53,834 nucleotides of DNA from a virus. The translations under genes and the position numbers were made by a program. The notes under the pieces are model-generated. The model searched no databases and was not told the DNA's origin. It saw only the letters and a list, made by a program, of their open reading frames with translations. Within the stretch, counting starts at the first letter, position 1. Every line of letters starts with the position of its first letter. Below, piece by piece: positions 1-9,865 of this stretch. The stretch spans positions 1-53,834 of IMG/VR virus record IMGVR_UViG_3300030104_001062; one strand, written 5' to 3'.

Positions 1-100
1 ACGTTTTTACGATTTGAACAAGCAAACATAATTCTTGAATCAGGAGATATTTTTAAAGCACAGGCAAGTGCTGGAAATGATTTACATGTTTCACTATTCA
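1..100. repeat. Terminal overlap, left copy
   Basis: Bases 1-100 match 53735-53834 except at base 99 (C here, T at 53833), a silent change in a Phe codon. The repeat lies inside a coding frame, so it is more likely an assembly overlap of a circular or terminally redundant genome than a T7-style non-coding terminal repeat. Confidence 0.85.
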
Positions 101-129
101 TAGAAGAACACTATGATCCAAGTAGGTAA
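1..129 (+). CDS. C-terminal part of a 116-residue small beta-rich virion protein (split by the window ends)
   Basis: Frame 1 is open from the first base to a TAA at 127-129 and gives 42 residues ending EEHYDPSR. The same frame begins with an ATG at 53513 and runs off the right end; joining the two parts at the repeated ends gives one 116-residue protein. It is rich in Ser, Ala, Thr and short beta-like stretches. Small proteins of this build commonly sit beside tail fibres in marine phages, so I infer a tail or fibre accessory role. The fibre gene starts 3 bases after the stop. No enzymatic motif is visible. Confidence 0.75.
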   Translation, partial: TFLRFEQANIILESGDIFKAQASAGNDLHVSLFIEEHYDPSR

Positions 130-132
130 TGA

Positions 133-2850
133 ATGGCTTTAGTTTTAGCTGACAGAGTAAAAGAAACAACCACAACAAGTGGAACAGGAACATATACTCT
201 TGCAGGATCTATTACTGGATTTCAATCTTTTGGAGATGGGGTTGGTAATGGAAATACAACATACTATACGTGTACAGATGGAAGTAGTTTTGAAATTGGT
301 ATAGGAACATACACTGCTTCAGGATCAACGCTTGCTCGTACAACTATACTTAAAAGCACCAATTCAAATAGTGCTGTTGATTGGGGAAGCACTACTAAAG
401 ATATATTTGTTACATACCCTGCTGATAAGGCAGTATTTAAAGATGCAAGTGGTAATTTAGCTGGACTTGGAACAGCTGCAGTATTGGATACTGGAATATC
501 AAATACTAACATTCCAAAATTTACGAGTGGTGTTGCTGACAATGATTTTCTTAAAGTTGATGGAACAACTATTGAAGGTCGTTCTGCAAGTGAAGTATTG
601 AGTGACATTGGGGGGCAAGCATCTTTAACGTTTGGAATTAGTGATACCAATGCAGTTAAAGTAGATAGTGGATCTGTAGCTGATGATGAGTACGCAAGAT
701 TTACAGCCAATGGGCTAGAAAGTCGAAGCACCTCCGAAGTTCTTTCAGATATTGGTGGACAAGCATCCTTGACATTTGGGATTAGTAACACCAATGCAGT
801 TAAAGTAGATAGTGCTTCAGTTGCAGACGATGAGTACGCAAGATTTACAGCTAGTGGGTTGGAGAGTAGGAGTACCTCTGAAGTATTAAGTGACATAGGT
901 GGACAAGCATCTTTGACATTTGGAATTAGTAACACCAATGCAGTTAAAATAGATAGTGCTTCAGTTGCAGACGATGAGTACGCAAGATTTACAGCCAATG
1001 GGCTAGAAAGTCGAAGCACTTCAGAAGTTCTTAGTGACATAGGTGGACAAGCATCTTTGACATTTGGAATTAGTAACACCAATGCAGTTAAAATAGATAG
1101 TGGATCTGTAGCTGATGATGAGTATGCTAGGTTTACATCTAATGGGTTAGAAAGTCGAAGCACTTCAGAAGTTCTTAGTGACATTGGTGGACAAGCATCT
1201 TTAACGTTTGGCATATCAAATACTAACGCTGTAAAAATAGATAGTGGATCTGTAGCTGATGATGAGTATGCTAGGTTTACTGCAGATGGACTAGAAAGCC
1301 GAAGCACCTCTGAAGTATTAAGTGATATTGGAGGACAAGCTTCTCTTACTTTTGGAATATCCAATACTAACGCTGTAAAAATAGACAGTGCTTCCGTTGC
1401 AGACGATGAGTATGCTAGGTTTACTGCAGATGGATTAGAAAGCAGAAGCACATCCGAAGTTCTTTCAGATATTGGTGGACAAGCATCCTTGACATTTGGG
1501 ATTAGTAATACTAATATTCCTATTTTTACAACAGGTGTTGTAGACGATGATTTTCTTAAAGTAGCAGGAACATCTATAGAGGGTCGTAGTGCATCAGAAG
1601 TTCTTAGTGATATTGGTGGACAAGCATCTTTAACATTTGGGATTAGTAATACTAACGCTGTGAAGATAGACAGTGCTTCAGTTGCAGACGATGAGTATGC
1701 TCGATTTACAGCTAACGGATTAGAAAGCAGAAGCACATCCGAAGTTCTTAGTGATATTGGTGGTCAGGCTGCACTTACATTTGGAAAGTCGGATACAAAT
1801 GCGTTAAAACTTGAAGAAGCTGTGTCAACAAATGACATACTATTAGCAGGTTCAAGTAATGTTAAAGGCAGAACATACGCTGAACTTAAATCAGATTTAT
1901 CGTTAAATAACGTAGAAAATACAGCAATTAGCACTTTTGCTGGATCATCAAATATTACTACTGTAGGAACTTTAGCACAAGATTTAACTATAGCTTCTAC
2001 TGATACTGGAGCAGGGGATGGTCCATCTTTAATCTTGTATAGAAATTCCTCAAGTCCAGATGATGCTGATGATATTGGACAAATATTTTTTAGAAGCAGA
2101 AATGATAATTCACAAGACGTAGAATATGCTAGAATAGGTGCAGAACATTTAGATGTTTCAGATGGAACTGAAGATGGAAAACTTGTTTTTCAAGTAATGC
2201 AAGGTGGTTCATTGCAAAGTAGAGTGGATTTTAGAGGTGGGCAAAACACAAGATTTTTTAATCAAGATGTTGAACTTAGTGATGGTGTTGACTTAATATT
2301 TGAAGGTGCGACAGGTAACGACTTTGAAACAACTTTAACTGTAACTGACCCAACAGCCGATAGAACCATAACGCTTCCTAATACAACTGGAACAGTTATG
2401 ACTTCTCTTTACGCTAGTTATTTTGACAGTTCTGGGGGTACAGATATTAACGATGGAGCAACCGTTGCTCTAAACCAAACAAGAATAGAAAGTGATGCTT
2501 CAGTATTTGGTCTTAGTTCTGGTGAAGTGACTGTTGACTTTGCAGGTAAGTTTATGATTACTTATGATTGTACTACAGTAATTGAATCAGGGGGAGGAAC
2601 TTCTAGAAGTGAAGTAAAGGTAGTGTTGCAAGAATACAATGGCTCTTCTTGGTCAGATATTGATGGAACAGTATCTTATACTTATAACAGAACCAATAAT
2701 ATTGGTGAAGCAACATGTACTTGTACAATAATTCATAGTGTAACGAGTGGTTATAAATATAAAATTCTTGCAGATAGAGAAAGTGGAACTTCTAATGTAA
2801 CTACTACACCTCATGGATCAAGGTTAACCTTTATGTTGGTAGGACTTTAA
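133..2850 (+). CDS. Repeat-built tail fibre protein (905 aa)
   Basis: Probable receptor-binding or side-fibre protein. The N-terminus (about 1-120) has the Thr/Gly/Ser-rich fold often seen at the attachment end of marine phage fibres. Residues about 126-555 are nine tandem units of 47-48 residues with the core [17 protein letters not shown]; seven carry [10 protein letters not shown] and two (the first and the eighth) carry a variant with FLKV and EGRSASEV. Residues about 620-760 resemble a beta-helical fibre shaft, and the last 120 or so (from [12 protein letters not shown]) look like a jelly-roll tip. The stop overlaps the next start as TAATG. The long open frame on the opposite strand is a by-product of the repeats. 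The fibre role is inferred from repeats and position; no host receptor can be named. Confidence 0.8.
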   Translation: MALVLADRVKETTTTSGTGTYTLAGSITGFQSFGDGVGNGNTTYYTCTDGSSFEIGIGTYTASGSTLARTTILKSTNSNSAVDWGSTTKDIFVTYPADKAVFKDASGNLAGLGTAAVLDTGISNTNIPKFTSGVADNDFLKVDGTTIEGRSASEVLSDIGGQASLTFGISDTNAVKVDSGSVADDEYARFTANGLESRSTSEVLSDIGGQASLTFGISNTNAVKVDSASVADDEYARFTASGLESRSTSEVLSDIGGQASLTFGISNTNAVKIDSASVADDEYARFTANGLESRSTSEVLSDIGGQASLTFGISNTNAVKIDSGSVADDEYARFTSNGLESRSTSEVLSDIGGQASLTFGISNTNAVKIDSGSVADDEYARFTADGLESRSTSEVLSDIGGQASLTFGISNTNAVKIDSASVADDEYARFTADGLESRSTSEVLSDIGGQASLTFGISNTNIPIFTTGVVDDDFLKVAGTSIEGRSASEVLSDIGGQASLTFGISNTNAVKIDSASVADDEYARFTANGLESRSTSEVLSDIGGQAALTFGKSDTNALKLEEAVSTNDILLAGSSNVKGRTYAELKSDLSLNNVENTAISTFAGSSNITTVGTLAQDLTIASTDTGAGDGPSLILYRNSSSPDDADDIGQIFFRSRNDNSQDVEYARIGAEHLDVSDGTEDGKLVFQVMQGGSLQSRVDFRGGQNTRFFNQDVELSDGVDLIFEGATGNDFETTLTVTDPTADRTITLPNTTGTVMTSLYASYFDSSGGTDINDGATVALNQTRIESDASVFGLSSGEVTVDFAGKFMITYDCTTVIESGGGTSRSEVKVVLQEYNGSSWSDIDGTVSYTYNRTNNIGEATCTCTIIHSVTSGYKYKILADRESGTSNVTTTPHGSRLTFMLVGL
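508..1797 (+). repeat. Nine tandem 141/144-bp repeats inside the fibre gene
   Basis: Repeat units begin at 508 (141 bp), then at 649, 793 and so on with a 144-bp period, and end near 1797 where the frame changes to non-repeated sequence (NALKLEEA). The two variant 47-residue units, at 508 and about 1510, share the motif [17 protein letters not shown] and interrupt the regular series. DNA identity between neighbouring units is high, with mostly silent third-base differences, which suggests recent unit duplication or exchange. Confidence 0.9.
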
Positions 2851-3341
2851 TGTTTGGACATTCACCTCTTTCTGAAGTTCCGTTTTCAACACCTGTTCGG
2901 TTTATTGTATTAGAGTTTAGAACTAGACGACTTAGTGCTAGATCAGGGTTTAAAAGATTTGATTCAGATGCACGACCAACACACCGACAAGTTGTATTTG
3001 TTGCACAAGAATTAGCAAGATTAGCAAAAGTAACAAGAGAAGCAGAAAAAAAAGTATACGTAGTACAAGAACATATACGAAAAGCATATGTTAGTAGGGA
3101 ACATAGCAGAGTTGCAACAGTGGCACAAGAACCTGCAAGAAAAGCAGGAGTAAGTTTAGATACACAAAATGCTGCAATACTTGTTCCACAGGATACACGT
3201 AGAGTTGCAATAGTTGCAAAAGAACAAAGAAGAATGTTGTTTATTGGAGAAGAAATACAAAGAAAAACTTTTGTTGCAAAAGAACCTGATAGAATTACAA
3301 AAGTATTTAAAGAAACCCCAAGAGTTGTAAAGGTAGCATAG
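2850..3341 (+). CDS. Ten-residue-repeat protein next to the fibre (163 aa)
   Basis: I do not recognise a named family. The start codon overlaps the fibre stop (TAATG), so translation is probably coupled. From about residue 45 the protein is a run of degenerate ten-residue units of the form V-x-V-x-x-E-x-x-R-x (for example VATVAQEPAR, VAIVAKEQRR, TFVAKEPDRI). Regular alternation of Val/Ala with Glu and Arg suggests stacked beta strands or a solenoid with charged edges. Placed between a fibre gene and tail genes, it may be a tail or fibre connector. It is strongly basic. Function unknown. Confidence 0.7.
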   Translation: MFGHSPLSEVPFSTPVRFIVLEFRTRRLSARSGFKRFDSDARPTHRQVVFVAQELARLAKVTREAEKKVYVVQEHIRKAYVSREHSRVATVAQEPARKAGVSLDTQNAAILVPQDTRRVAIVAKEQRRMLFIGEEIQRKTFVAKEPDRITKVFKETPRVVKVA

Positions 3342-3342
3342 T

Positions 3343-3684
3343 ATGGCATTAAAATGGCCCGATAAAGACCCAGATGAAAGACTTGATTATACTGTTGATT
3401 GGTCAAGATATTTAGACACGTTAACAATATCAAGTGTTCAATGGACACACATTCAAGCAGACGGAACAGAATCTTCTGCGTTAAGTGCATCTAGCACAGT
3501 AAATGGAATGACAGTACAAGCCGTATCAAATACGACTACAACAGCTTCTATCGTTCTTAGTGGGGGAACAGTAAACACAGAAACAAAGTTTGTATGTCAA
3601 ATTACAACAAACACTAACTCAGCTACAGGTGCTGCTGTAGTTACCAAACGAGTAATTAACCTAACAGTTAGAGAGAGAGTCTAA
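3343..3684 (+). CDS. Small beta-sandwich tail-associated protein (113 aa)
   Basis: Starts one base after the previous stop and ends in an overlap with the adaptor gene (TAATG). The N-terminus (WPDKDPDERLDYTVDWSRYL) is a motif seen in small virion proteins of many tailed phages, where 'DPDE..DY..DW' precedes an Ig-like beta sandwich. The rest alternates Thr, Ser and Val strands and ends RVINLTVRERV, consistent with a beta-sandwich edge strand. It probably decorates the tail or neck. No enzyme motif is present. Family assignment is by pattern only. Confidence 0.65.
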   Translation: MALKWPDKDPDERLDYTVDWSRYLDTLTISSVQWTHIQADGTESSALSASSTVNGMTVQAVSNTTTTASIVLSGGTVNTETKFVCQITTNTNSATGAAVVTKRVINLTVRERV

Positions 3685-4364
3685 TGGCATATAATTTTTT
3701 AGAACTTGTTAATGCAGTTGCACGAAGACTAAACGAAACAGAACTTACATCAAGTAACTTTGCCACAGCAACAGGATTTTATGCACAAATTAAAGATGCT
3801 GTAAATTCATCAATACGAGATTTAAATCTTCACCATGAATACTGGCCCTATAACCATAATTCAGAAAGTATTACATTAACAGCAGGAGTAACACGTTACC
3901 CCATTCCTGCTGATGCTAAATTTGTAGATTATAATAATTTTAGATTAGAAAGAGATACTAGCGTTGATATAGGTGCAGCTAGACGGTTAGAGCAAATTAC
4001 ATATAATGAATACATAGATACATATGTTGACCAAGAAAATGAAACAGATACATCAAAAGGTGCGGCAACAACTAACGTATTTAAAACGTTAGATAACTCT
4101 TTTGGGGTTGTGCCAATGCCTGATAAAGCGTATACTATAACATATGAGTATTTTAATTTTCCTGTAGATTTAAATTTATACACAGATGTTCCTAGTGTTC
4201 CAGAAAGATTTAAATTTGTAATTACAGATGGTGCTATGTACCACGCTTATATGTTTAGAGATAATATAGAAATGGGGCAACTCGCATTTAAAAAATTTGA
4301 AGATGGAATGAAATACATGCGTAAACTACTTGTTAATGAAAACGTTTATTTGAGAGCTACATAA
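3684..4364 (+). CDS. Head-tail adaptor / tail tubular protein A-like (226 aa)
   Basis: Opens with a helical N-terminal segment (NFLELVNAVARRLNETEL) followed by a helix containing AVNSSIRDLN and a beta part (LTAGVTRYPIPADA). This matches the usual layout of podovirus adaptor proteins (T7 gp11 or SU10 adaptor type), which form a dodecameric ring below the portal. Its length of 226 aa is close to the family's roughly 200. It lies directly upstream of a nozzle-like gene, the same order as T7 gp11-gp12. It overlaps that neighbour by one base (TAATG). Assignment rests on fold-like pattern and gene order. Confidence 0.65.
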   Translation: MAYNFLELVNAVARRLNETELTSSNFATATGFYAQIKDAVNSSIRDLNLHHEYWPYNHNSESITLTAGVTRYPIPADAKFVDYNNFRLERDTSVDIGAARRLEQITYNEYIDTYVDQENETDTSKGAATTNVFKTLDNSFGVVPMPDKAYTITYEYFNFPVDLNLYTDVPSVPERFKFVITDGAMYHAYMFRDNIEMGQLAFKKFEDGMKYMRKLLVNENVYLRAT

Positions 4365-6190
4365 TGCCTGATCGTTGGCAAACATATCCATTAGAGTTTA
4401 AAGGGGGTCTAATAACTAATCTATCCCCTCTACAGCATGGAACGGCTGCTCCCGGATCAGCACGAACACTAACTAACTTTGAACCATCTATTGAGGGTGG
4501 GTATAGAAGAATTGAAGGGTTTTCAAAGTATAACAGTAACGCTGTTACAGGAACAAGTGGGAGTGACTTATTAGGGTTGGGTCGTTTTAGAGGAAGCACA
4601 ATAGTAGCTAGACCACAAGACTCTGGAGCACCACGATTGTACCTTGTAACAACGTCAGGGTCACATACAGATTTATCTACATCTGTTCAATTACATTCTA
4701 GTGCAAGTCGTGTAAGATTTGCAAACTTTAATTTTGATGGGGATGCAGATTTAATTATTGTAGATGGGTTTGGGTACCCTTGTGTATTAGTAGGGACAGC
4801 AGCAGGTAATTTAAGTAAGTTATCAACTCCTTCAGATATATCCGGGGCATCCCACGTTACAATATTTAAAAACTCTGTACTAATTGGAAATAATGATAAA
4901 TTAGTTTTTTCTGCTCCTTATTCAGCAACAGATTATACACCTGCAAATGGTGGTGGAGTAATTAATGTTGGAGATGACATTACTGCTTTACAGGTATTTA
5001 GAGAGCAGCTTATAATATTTTGTGAAAAAAGCATTTTTAGATTAACAGGATCTAGTTTTGCTGATTTTGCGTTGCAACCAATCGCTACTGGAGTGGGTTG
5101 CTTAAATGGAGATACAGTACAAGAAGTTGGTGGAGATATAGTTTTCTTATCTCAAGATAGTATTCGATCTTTATCTGCAACAGATAAGATAGGAGATTTT
5201 AATTTAGCTTCTGCATCAAAAACTATACAGGATGATTTTTCGGCTTTTATTCAAAACCACCAATTTTTTTCAAGTCTAGTTATCCCATCAAAAACACAAT
5301 ACAGAATATTTGGCTATTCAGCTAGTATTACAGAAGCTAACGCTCAAGGATTTATAGGTACTCAAGTTATAGGGCAAAGTGGTGTAGAATTTCATTGGGC
5401 AAAAACTAGGGGCATACAAGCAAGAGTTACTGCAGACTCTATTGATTCTGGAAAAGAAACTGCTGTATTTGGAAATAAAGATGGTTATATTTATAAAATG
5501 GAAGAAGGTAACGATTTTGATGGGGGTAACATAGAAGCTACTTTTGCAACTCCTTACTTTCCTTTAACTGATCCACGAACACGAAAAACAATCTACAAAG
5601 CAATATTATACACAGATCCTCAAGGATCATTTAGCACAGATTTTAATTTAAAGTTTGATCTTGCAGAAGCTGGAATTATACAACCTAGTACAATATCACT
5701 TTCTAATGCATCGTCATCAGGGGGAATTAGTTTGTATGGGTCAACAAGTGCAAGATATGCACATGGAGGATTACTTAACGGTGCTAAGTCTAGTGGTGAT
5801 AGTTCAGGAATAGCTGTAGACACTTTATCTTTTGGAGCAGGAGATGGGTTAATCGTAGGTGATCAATTTAAATTTGATAATAATAGTCAAGTTTATGAAA
5901 TAACAGCTATTAGTAGTGCTGTTTCTGGTAGTGCAGGTAGTGCAACAGCTACAGTAACAGTTAACCCTAATTTAGTTGAAGACGTAGCTAACAACCAACA
6001 TTTTAGTTTTGTAAAATTTGCAGGTGGCTTATCCTCAGTTTTTAGTGGAGATAGTCTTAAAAAAGTATTTGAAACACAAACAGTAGGATCAGGATTTTTA
6101 GTATCCATGTCTTTTTCGGCAGATTCAACTGATCCACCCTATTCTTTTGATGCAGCGTCAATTGAGTATGGTCAATATGGGAGAAGATAA
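4364..6190 (+). CDS. Tail nozzle / tail tubular protein B-like (608 aa)
   Basis: Long beta-rich protein beginning WQTYPLEFKGGLITN, which resembles the N-termini of podovirus nozzle proteins ('..GGL.TN.SPLQ.G...PGSA..L.NFE'). It has many repeated strands typical of beta-propeller nozzle proteins (T7 gp12 is about 790 aa). It probably forms the tapered tail tip through which DNA leaves. It is preceded by the adaptor and followed after 2 bases by the second fibre gene. No catalytic motif is visible. Identification is by N-terminal pattern and operon order. Confidence 0.65.
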   Translation: MPDRWQTYPLEFKGGLITNLSPLQHGTAAPGSARTLTNFEPSIEGGYRRIEGFSKYNSNAVTGTSGSDLLGLGRFRGSTIVARPQDSGAPRLYLVTTSGSHTDLSTSVQLHSSASRVRFANFNFDGDADLIIVDGFGYPCVLVGTAAGNLSKLSTPSDISGASHVTIFKNSVLIGNNDKLVFSAPYSATDYTPANGGGVINVGDDITALQVFREQLIIFCEKSIFRLTGSSFADFALQPIATGVGCLNGDTVQEVGGDIVFLSQDSIRSLSATDKIGDFNLASASKTIQDDFSAFIQNHQFFSSLVIPSKTQYRIFGYSASITEANAQGFIGTQVIGQSGVEFHWAKTRGIQARVTADSIDSGKETAVFGNKDGYIYKMEEGNDFDGGNIEATFATPYFPLTDPRTRKTIYKAILYTDPQGSFSTDFNLKFDLAEAGIIQPSTISLSNASSSGGISLYGSTSARYAHGGLLNGAKSSGDSSGIAVDTLSFGAGDGLIVGDQFKFDNNSQVYEITAISSAVSGSAGSATATVTVNPNLVEDVANNQHFSFVKFAGGLSSVFSGDSLKKVFETQTVGSGFLVSMSFSADSTDPPYSFDAASIEYGQYGRR

Positions 6191-6192
6191 AA

Positions 6193-9100
6193 ATGGGAAG
6201 TGAATACACTAGAAATGACTCAGCTAATAATATAGCTGATGGAAACGTCATAAGTGCTGCCGATCTTGATGGAGAGTTTGAAAAACTGGTTACTGCGTTT
6301 ACAGCAGGAACTGGGCATAGCCACGATGGAACAACAGCAGAAGGTGGCTATATAACAAAACTATTGGGTACAGCTATTACAATTGGTGATGGTACAGCAG
6401 GTACAGATATAGCTGTTACATTTGATGGAGAAACAAATGATGGCACATTGACATGGATGGAAGACGAAGCACGTTTTGATTTTGCTAATAAAGTTAAAAT
6501 AGTAGATGCTACGGATGTAGATGTAGCTGATACTTCTGTAGGGTCTTTAGTTACAAATGGGGGGTTAGTTGTAACAAAAGATTTGCTTGTTGGAGATGAT
6601 ATATTTTTAGATTCAGATAGTTCTGTTGTAAAGTTTGGTGCTGATCAAGATATAACACTTACTCATGCAGCCGACACATCTTTAACGCTAGGTGGAGCAG
6701 GGAGTACAACTGGGTTAATAATTAATAATACAGCCACAGACGGTGATCCATTTTTAGCTTTTGCTTTGTCTGGAACACAGACATTTACTATGGGCATTGA
6801 AGATGGGGATAGTGATAAGTTTAAGATAGGCACAAGTGCAATAGGCACAAGCACCATACTTACCCTAACAAGCGATGACATGATTTTGGCTGACGATTTA
6901 AGTTTACAATCAGATGGAGCTATTCTTAATTTTGGTGCAGACGATGATATTTCAGTTACTCATACTGCTGACACATCTTTAACGTTAGGTGGAGCAGGGA
7001 GTACAACTGGGTTAATAATTAATAATACAGCCACAGACGGTGATCCCTTTTTAGCTTTTGCTTTGTCTGGAACACAGACATTTACTATGGGCATTGAAGA
7101 TGGGGATAGTGATAAGTTTAAAATAGGAACAACTGCAATAGGTACAGGCACGATACTTACTTTGACAGGAGATGATGTAATTTTAGCTGATGATCTAAGT
7201 TTACAATCAGATGGAGCTATTCTTAATTTTGGTGCAGACGATGATATTTCAGTTACTCATACTGCTGACACATCTTTAACAGTAGGTGGAGCAGGTAGCA
7301 CAACTGGGGTAATAATAAACAATACTGCTAGTGATGGTGATCCATTTTTAGCTTTTGCCTTGTCTGGAACACAAACATTTACTATGGGCGTAGAGGATGG
7401 AGACAGTGATAAGTTTAAAATAGGAACAACTGCAATAGGTACAAGCACCATACTTACCCTAACAGGCGATGACATGATTTTGGCTGACGATTTAAGTTTA
7501 CAATCAGATAGTGCCCTACTTAATTTTGGTGCAGATGACGATATAACTTTAACTCACACTGCTGATACATCTTTGACATTAGGTGGAGCAGGAGGAACAA
7601 CAGGGTTAATAGTTAATAATACTGCAGGGGATGGAGATCCTTTTTTAGCTTTTGCATTAAGTGGCACACAGACATTTACTATGGGTGTTGATGATGGAGA
7701 TAGTGATAAGTTTAAAATAGGAACAAGTGCAATAGGCACAAACACACGACTTACTATCGATTCAAGTGGAAACTCGGAATTTGGGGGGGATATTACAGCT
7801 AAAACAGGAGATGGTGCTATTCTAGCATTACAAACATCCCTTGATACTGTTATAGATGGATCTGTTTTAGGAACAATTCAATTTACAGCACCTGAAGAAG
7901 CTAGTGACACTGATTCTAGAGAAATTGCAGCTGAAATAGCTGCCGTAGCTGAAGAAGCTTTTTCAACAACATCAAATGCAACAGAACTAGTCTTTAAAAC
8001 AGGTGCATCTGAAGCCGCATCATCTAAAATGGTGTTGTCCAGTACAGGAATTTTATCTGTAAACGGTGGGGTTATTCCAACATCTGCTGACGGAGCAGCA
8101 TTAGGATCTGCAACTAAAGAATGGTCTGATCTTTATTTAGCTGATAGTGGAGTTATTTATTTTGGTGATGACCAAGATACAACTCTTACACACACTGATG
8201 GTACAGGACTAACTCTTAATAGTACAAATAAATTAAACTTTGGGGATACTGGAACTTTTATTAATCAAAGCACAGATGGACAGCTTGATATAGATGCTGA
8301 TACTGAATTAGAATTGACTGCACCTACAGTAGATATTGCAGCTTCAACTGCTGTTACTATAGCAACACCTTCATTAATTATTACAGATAACACAACTGAT
8401 GAACCTATTGTGCAAATTAAAAACACTCATAACGGCACAACAGCAGGTGAGTTACGATTTGTCATGGACAAAGGATCTGCAGGTGCTGATGGAGATGATC
8501 TTGGAACAATATCATTTTATGGAGATGACTCTGGTCAAAATCAAACAGCTTTTGCAAAAATAGTTGGTGAGGTATCAGAATCTGCTGACACAGATGAAGC
8601 AGGTAAACTTTCTTTTTTTGTTGCTGAAAGTGATGGCACAAATACAGCTTTAACAGCAGGTTTAGTTATCGAAGGTGAACACGCTACAGATGGTGAGGTT
8701 GATGTAACAATCGGTGCAGGTGCTGCATCAACAACAGCCGTTACAGGAAAATTAACTGTTGGAGGTACATCTACTTTTACTGGTGCTGTAACTGGCACTA
8801 CCATGACTCTTCTTACTACAACTACAGTTTCTTCTGCTTCACCACAAGCAAATGTAACTTTTGATTCGTCTTTAATTACTGATGACTATATGGATTACAA
8901 AATTGTATTTAGAAATGTTAGTTCAGTAACTGATGGTCAAGACCTTTATCTTCAGCCATCAATAGATAATGGTTCTAATTATAATCTTACAATCGAACAG
9001 TATAAATTCTACCACGATTTAATATCAGATGCTAGTGGGTCGGCAACAGCTCCTAATGATGAGAGTCGTTTTTATATAATGGCTTCACTTTCAAATACGG

Positions 9101-9348
9101 CAAACGAAGGGACTAATGGAGTTATTGAACTTGTGGGTTTAAGACAGACTACTACAAGTAATAAAGGAATATTTTGGAACGCAATGGGTGGTATTTCAAT
9201 ATGGAATAATCACAATGATGGTAATGAATATTGGTGGAATGGTGGTGGTAAAATAATAACTACAGGTGCAGTAAATAATTTAAAGTTAGTTTTGGAAAGT
9301 GGTAATATTAAACAAGGTACATTTTCACTATATGGGATAAAATTGTAA
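6193..9348 (+). CDS. Second repeat-built tail fibre protein (1051 aa)
   Basis: Large fibre. The N-terminal region includes a GHSHDG motif (His42, Ser43, His44), a His-x-His pattern known in phage fibres for metal coordination. Residues about 141-521 contain four near-identical 99-residue units, each with LGGAGSTTGLIINNTA, DGDPFLAFALSGTQTF and SDDMILADDLSLQSD-like blocks. The middle carries fibre-shaft segments (for example TSADGAALGSATKEWSDLYL), and the last 180 residues form a distinct C-terminal domain ending FSLYGIKL. The stop overlaps the assembly-chaperone gene. Two fibres of different repeat type suggest a two-component adsorption apparatus. Confidence 0.8.
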   Translation: MGSEYTRNDSANNIADGNVISAADLDGEFEKLVTAFTAGTGHSHDGTTAEGGYITKLLGTAITIGDGTAGTDIAVTFDGETNDGTLTWMEDEARFDFANKVKIVDATDVDVADTSVGSLVTNGGLVVTKDLLVGDDIFLDSDSSVVKFGADQDITLTHAADTSLTLGGAGSTTGLIINNTATDGDPFLAFALSGTQTFTMGIEDGDSDKFKIGTSAIGTSTILTLTSDDMILADDLSLQSDGAILNFGADDDISVTHTADTSLTLGGAGSTTGLIINNTATDGDPFLAFALSGTQTFTMGIEDGDSDKFKIGTTAIGTGTILTLTGDDVILADDLSLQSDGAILNFGADDDISVTHTADTSLTVGGAGSTTGVIINNTASDGDPFLAFALSGTQTFTMGVEDGDSDKFKIGTTAIGTSTILTLTGDDMILADDLSLQSDSALLNFGADDDITLTHTADTSLTLGGAGGTTGLIVNNTAGDGDPFLAFALSGTQTFTMGVDDGDSDKFKIGTSAIGTNTRLTIDSSGNSEFGGDITAKTGDGAILALQTSLDTVIDGSVLGTIQFTAPEEASDTDSREIAAEIAAVAEEAFSTTSNATELVFKTGASEAASSKMVLSSTGILSVNGGVIPTSADGAALGSATKEWSDLYLADSGVIYFGDDQDTTLTHTDGTGLTLNSTNKLNFGDTGTFINQSTDGQLDIDADTELELTAPTVDIAASTAVTIATPSLIITDNTTDEPIVQIKNTHNGTTAGELRFVMDKGSAGADGDDLGTISFYGDDSGQNQTAFAKIVGEVSESADTDEAGKLSFFVAESDGTNTALTAGLVIEGEHATDGEVDVTIGAGAASTTAVTGKLTVGGTSTFTGAVTGTTMTLLTTTTVSSASPQANVTFDSSLITDDYMDYKIVFRNVSSVTDGQDLYLQPSIDNGSNYNLTIEQYKFYHDLISDASGSATAPNDESRFYIMASLSNTANEGTNGVIELVGLRQTTTSNKGIFWNAMGGISIWNNHNDGNEYWWNGGGKIITTGAVNNLKLVLESGNIKQGTFSLYGIKL
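6613..7757 (+). repeat. Tandem 297-bp repeats in the second fibre gene
   Basis: Matching codons (Thr of TSLTLGG/TSLTVGG) fall at 6676, 6973, 7270 and 7567, exactly 297 bp apart. The first half-unit begins about 6613 and the last unit is truncated near 7757, where the sequence turns into SSGNSEFGG. Units 1 and 2 are almost identical at the DNA level. Confidence 0.9.
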
Positions 9349-9632
9349 TGAAAAAAAATGTTAATGGTGTTGAAATTGAAATGACTGCTGAAGAAATAGC
9401 AGTAAGACAAGCTGAAGAAAAAGCAAGTCAAGCAAAACAACCAGAGAAAAGAATGGCTTGGTTAAGACACATAAGAAATAATTTGTTAAAAGAAACAGAT
9501 TGGATGGGTAATTCTGATGTTACCATGAGTAATGATTGGAAGGTATACAGACAAGCGTTGCGAGACATTACTAAAACAGAGCCAGTAGATATGGCTTTGA
9601 GTAATATAACTTTTCCAACAAAACCAAGTTAA
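9348..9632 (+). CDS. Phage tail assembly chaperone-like protein (94 aa)
   Basis: The C-terminal half shows the hallmark of the Phage_tail_APC family: an Arg-x-x-Leu-Leu segment followed by TDW (RNNLLKETDW), then a Trp-containing stretch and YRQALRDI. Such small proteins follow fibre genes in many phages and assist fibre folding or attachment. The N-terminus is Glu/Ala/Lys-rich and helical (MTAEEIAVRQAEEKASQAK). The start overlaps the fibre stop (TAATG), which fits translational coupling. Good motif match, but partner and mechanism are inferred. Confidence 0.75.
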   Translation: MKKNVNGVEIEMTAEEIAVRQAEEKASQAKQPEKRMAWLRHIRNNLLKETDWMGNSDVTMSNDWKVYRQALRDITKTEPVDMALSNITFPTKPS

Positions 9633-9634
9633 TT

Positions 9635-9865
9635 ATGGAAATAAACCCAATACTATTCTGGAATGGAATACTTACAGTAGTTATAGCACCTGCTATATGG
9701 GTATTTCGTGGCATGTTTATGGAAGTAAAACGATTGGATATACTTCTTAATAAAACACGAGAAGAGTATGCCAAGCGTGATGATGTTAAAGAAGATATGC
9801 ATACAGTAATGGATGCACTAAAAAGACTAGAAGATAAATTAGACAAGATACTGATTGGTAAATGA
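9635..9865 (+). CDS. Small membrane protein with coiled-coil tail (76 aa)
   Basis: Begins 2 bases after the chaperone stop. One hydrophobic segment (residues about 7-25, ILFWNGILTVVIAPAIWVF) is followed by a charged helix with heptad-like Leu/Val spacing (VKRLDILL ... LKRLEDKLDKIL). A single N-terminal membrane helix plus a coiled coil resembles small accessory or spanin-like membrane proteins in marine phages, but no family can be fixed. It may act in ejection or lysis. Its end overlaps the most upstream possible start of the next gene. Confidence 0.6.
   Translation: MEINPILFWNGILTVVIAPAIWVFRGMFMEVKRLDILLNKTREEYAKRDDVKEDMHTVMDALKRLEDKLDKILIGK

Noticed and set aside
264-1736. 490-codon open frame on the minus strand
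   Set aside because: It is the antisense image of the fibre repeats; codon pattern follows the plus-strand gene and it has no ribosome site.
508-1797. Regular repeats that might suggest a CRISPR array
   Set aside because: Repeats are coding, adjacent and without unique spacers; no Cas genes are present. The Cas4-like nuclease belongs to the replication operon.
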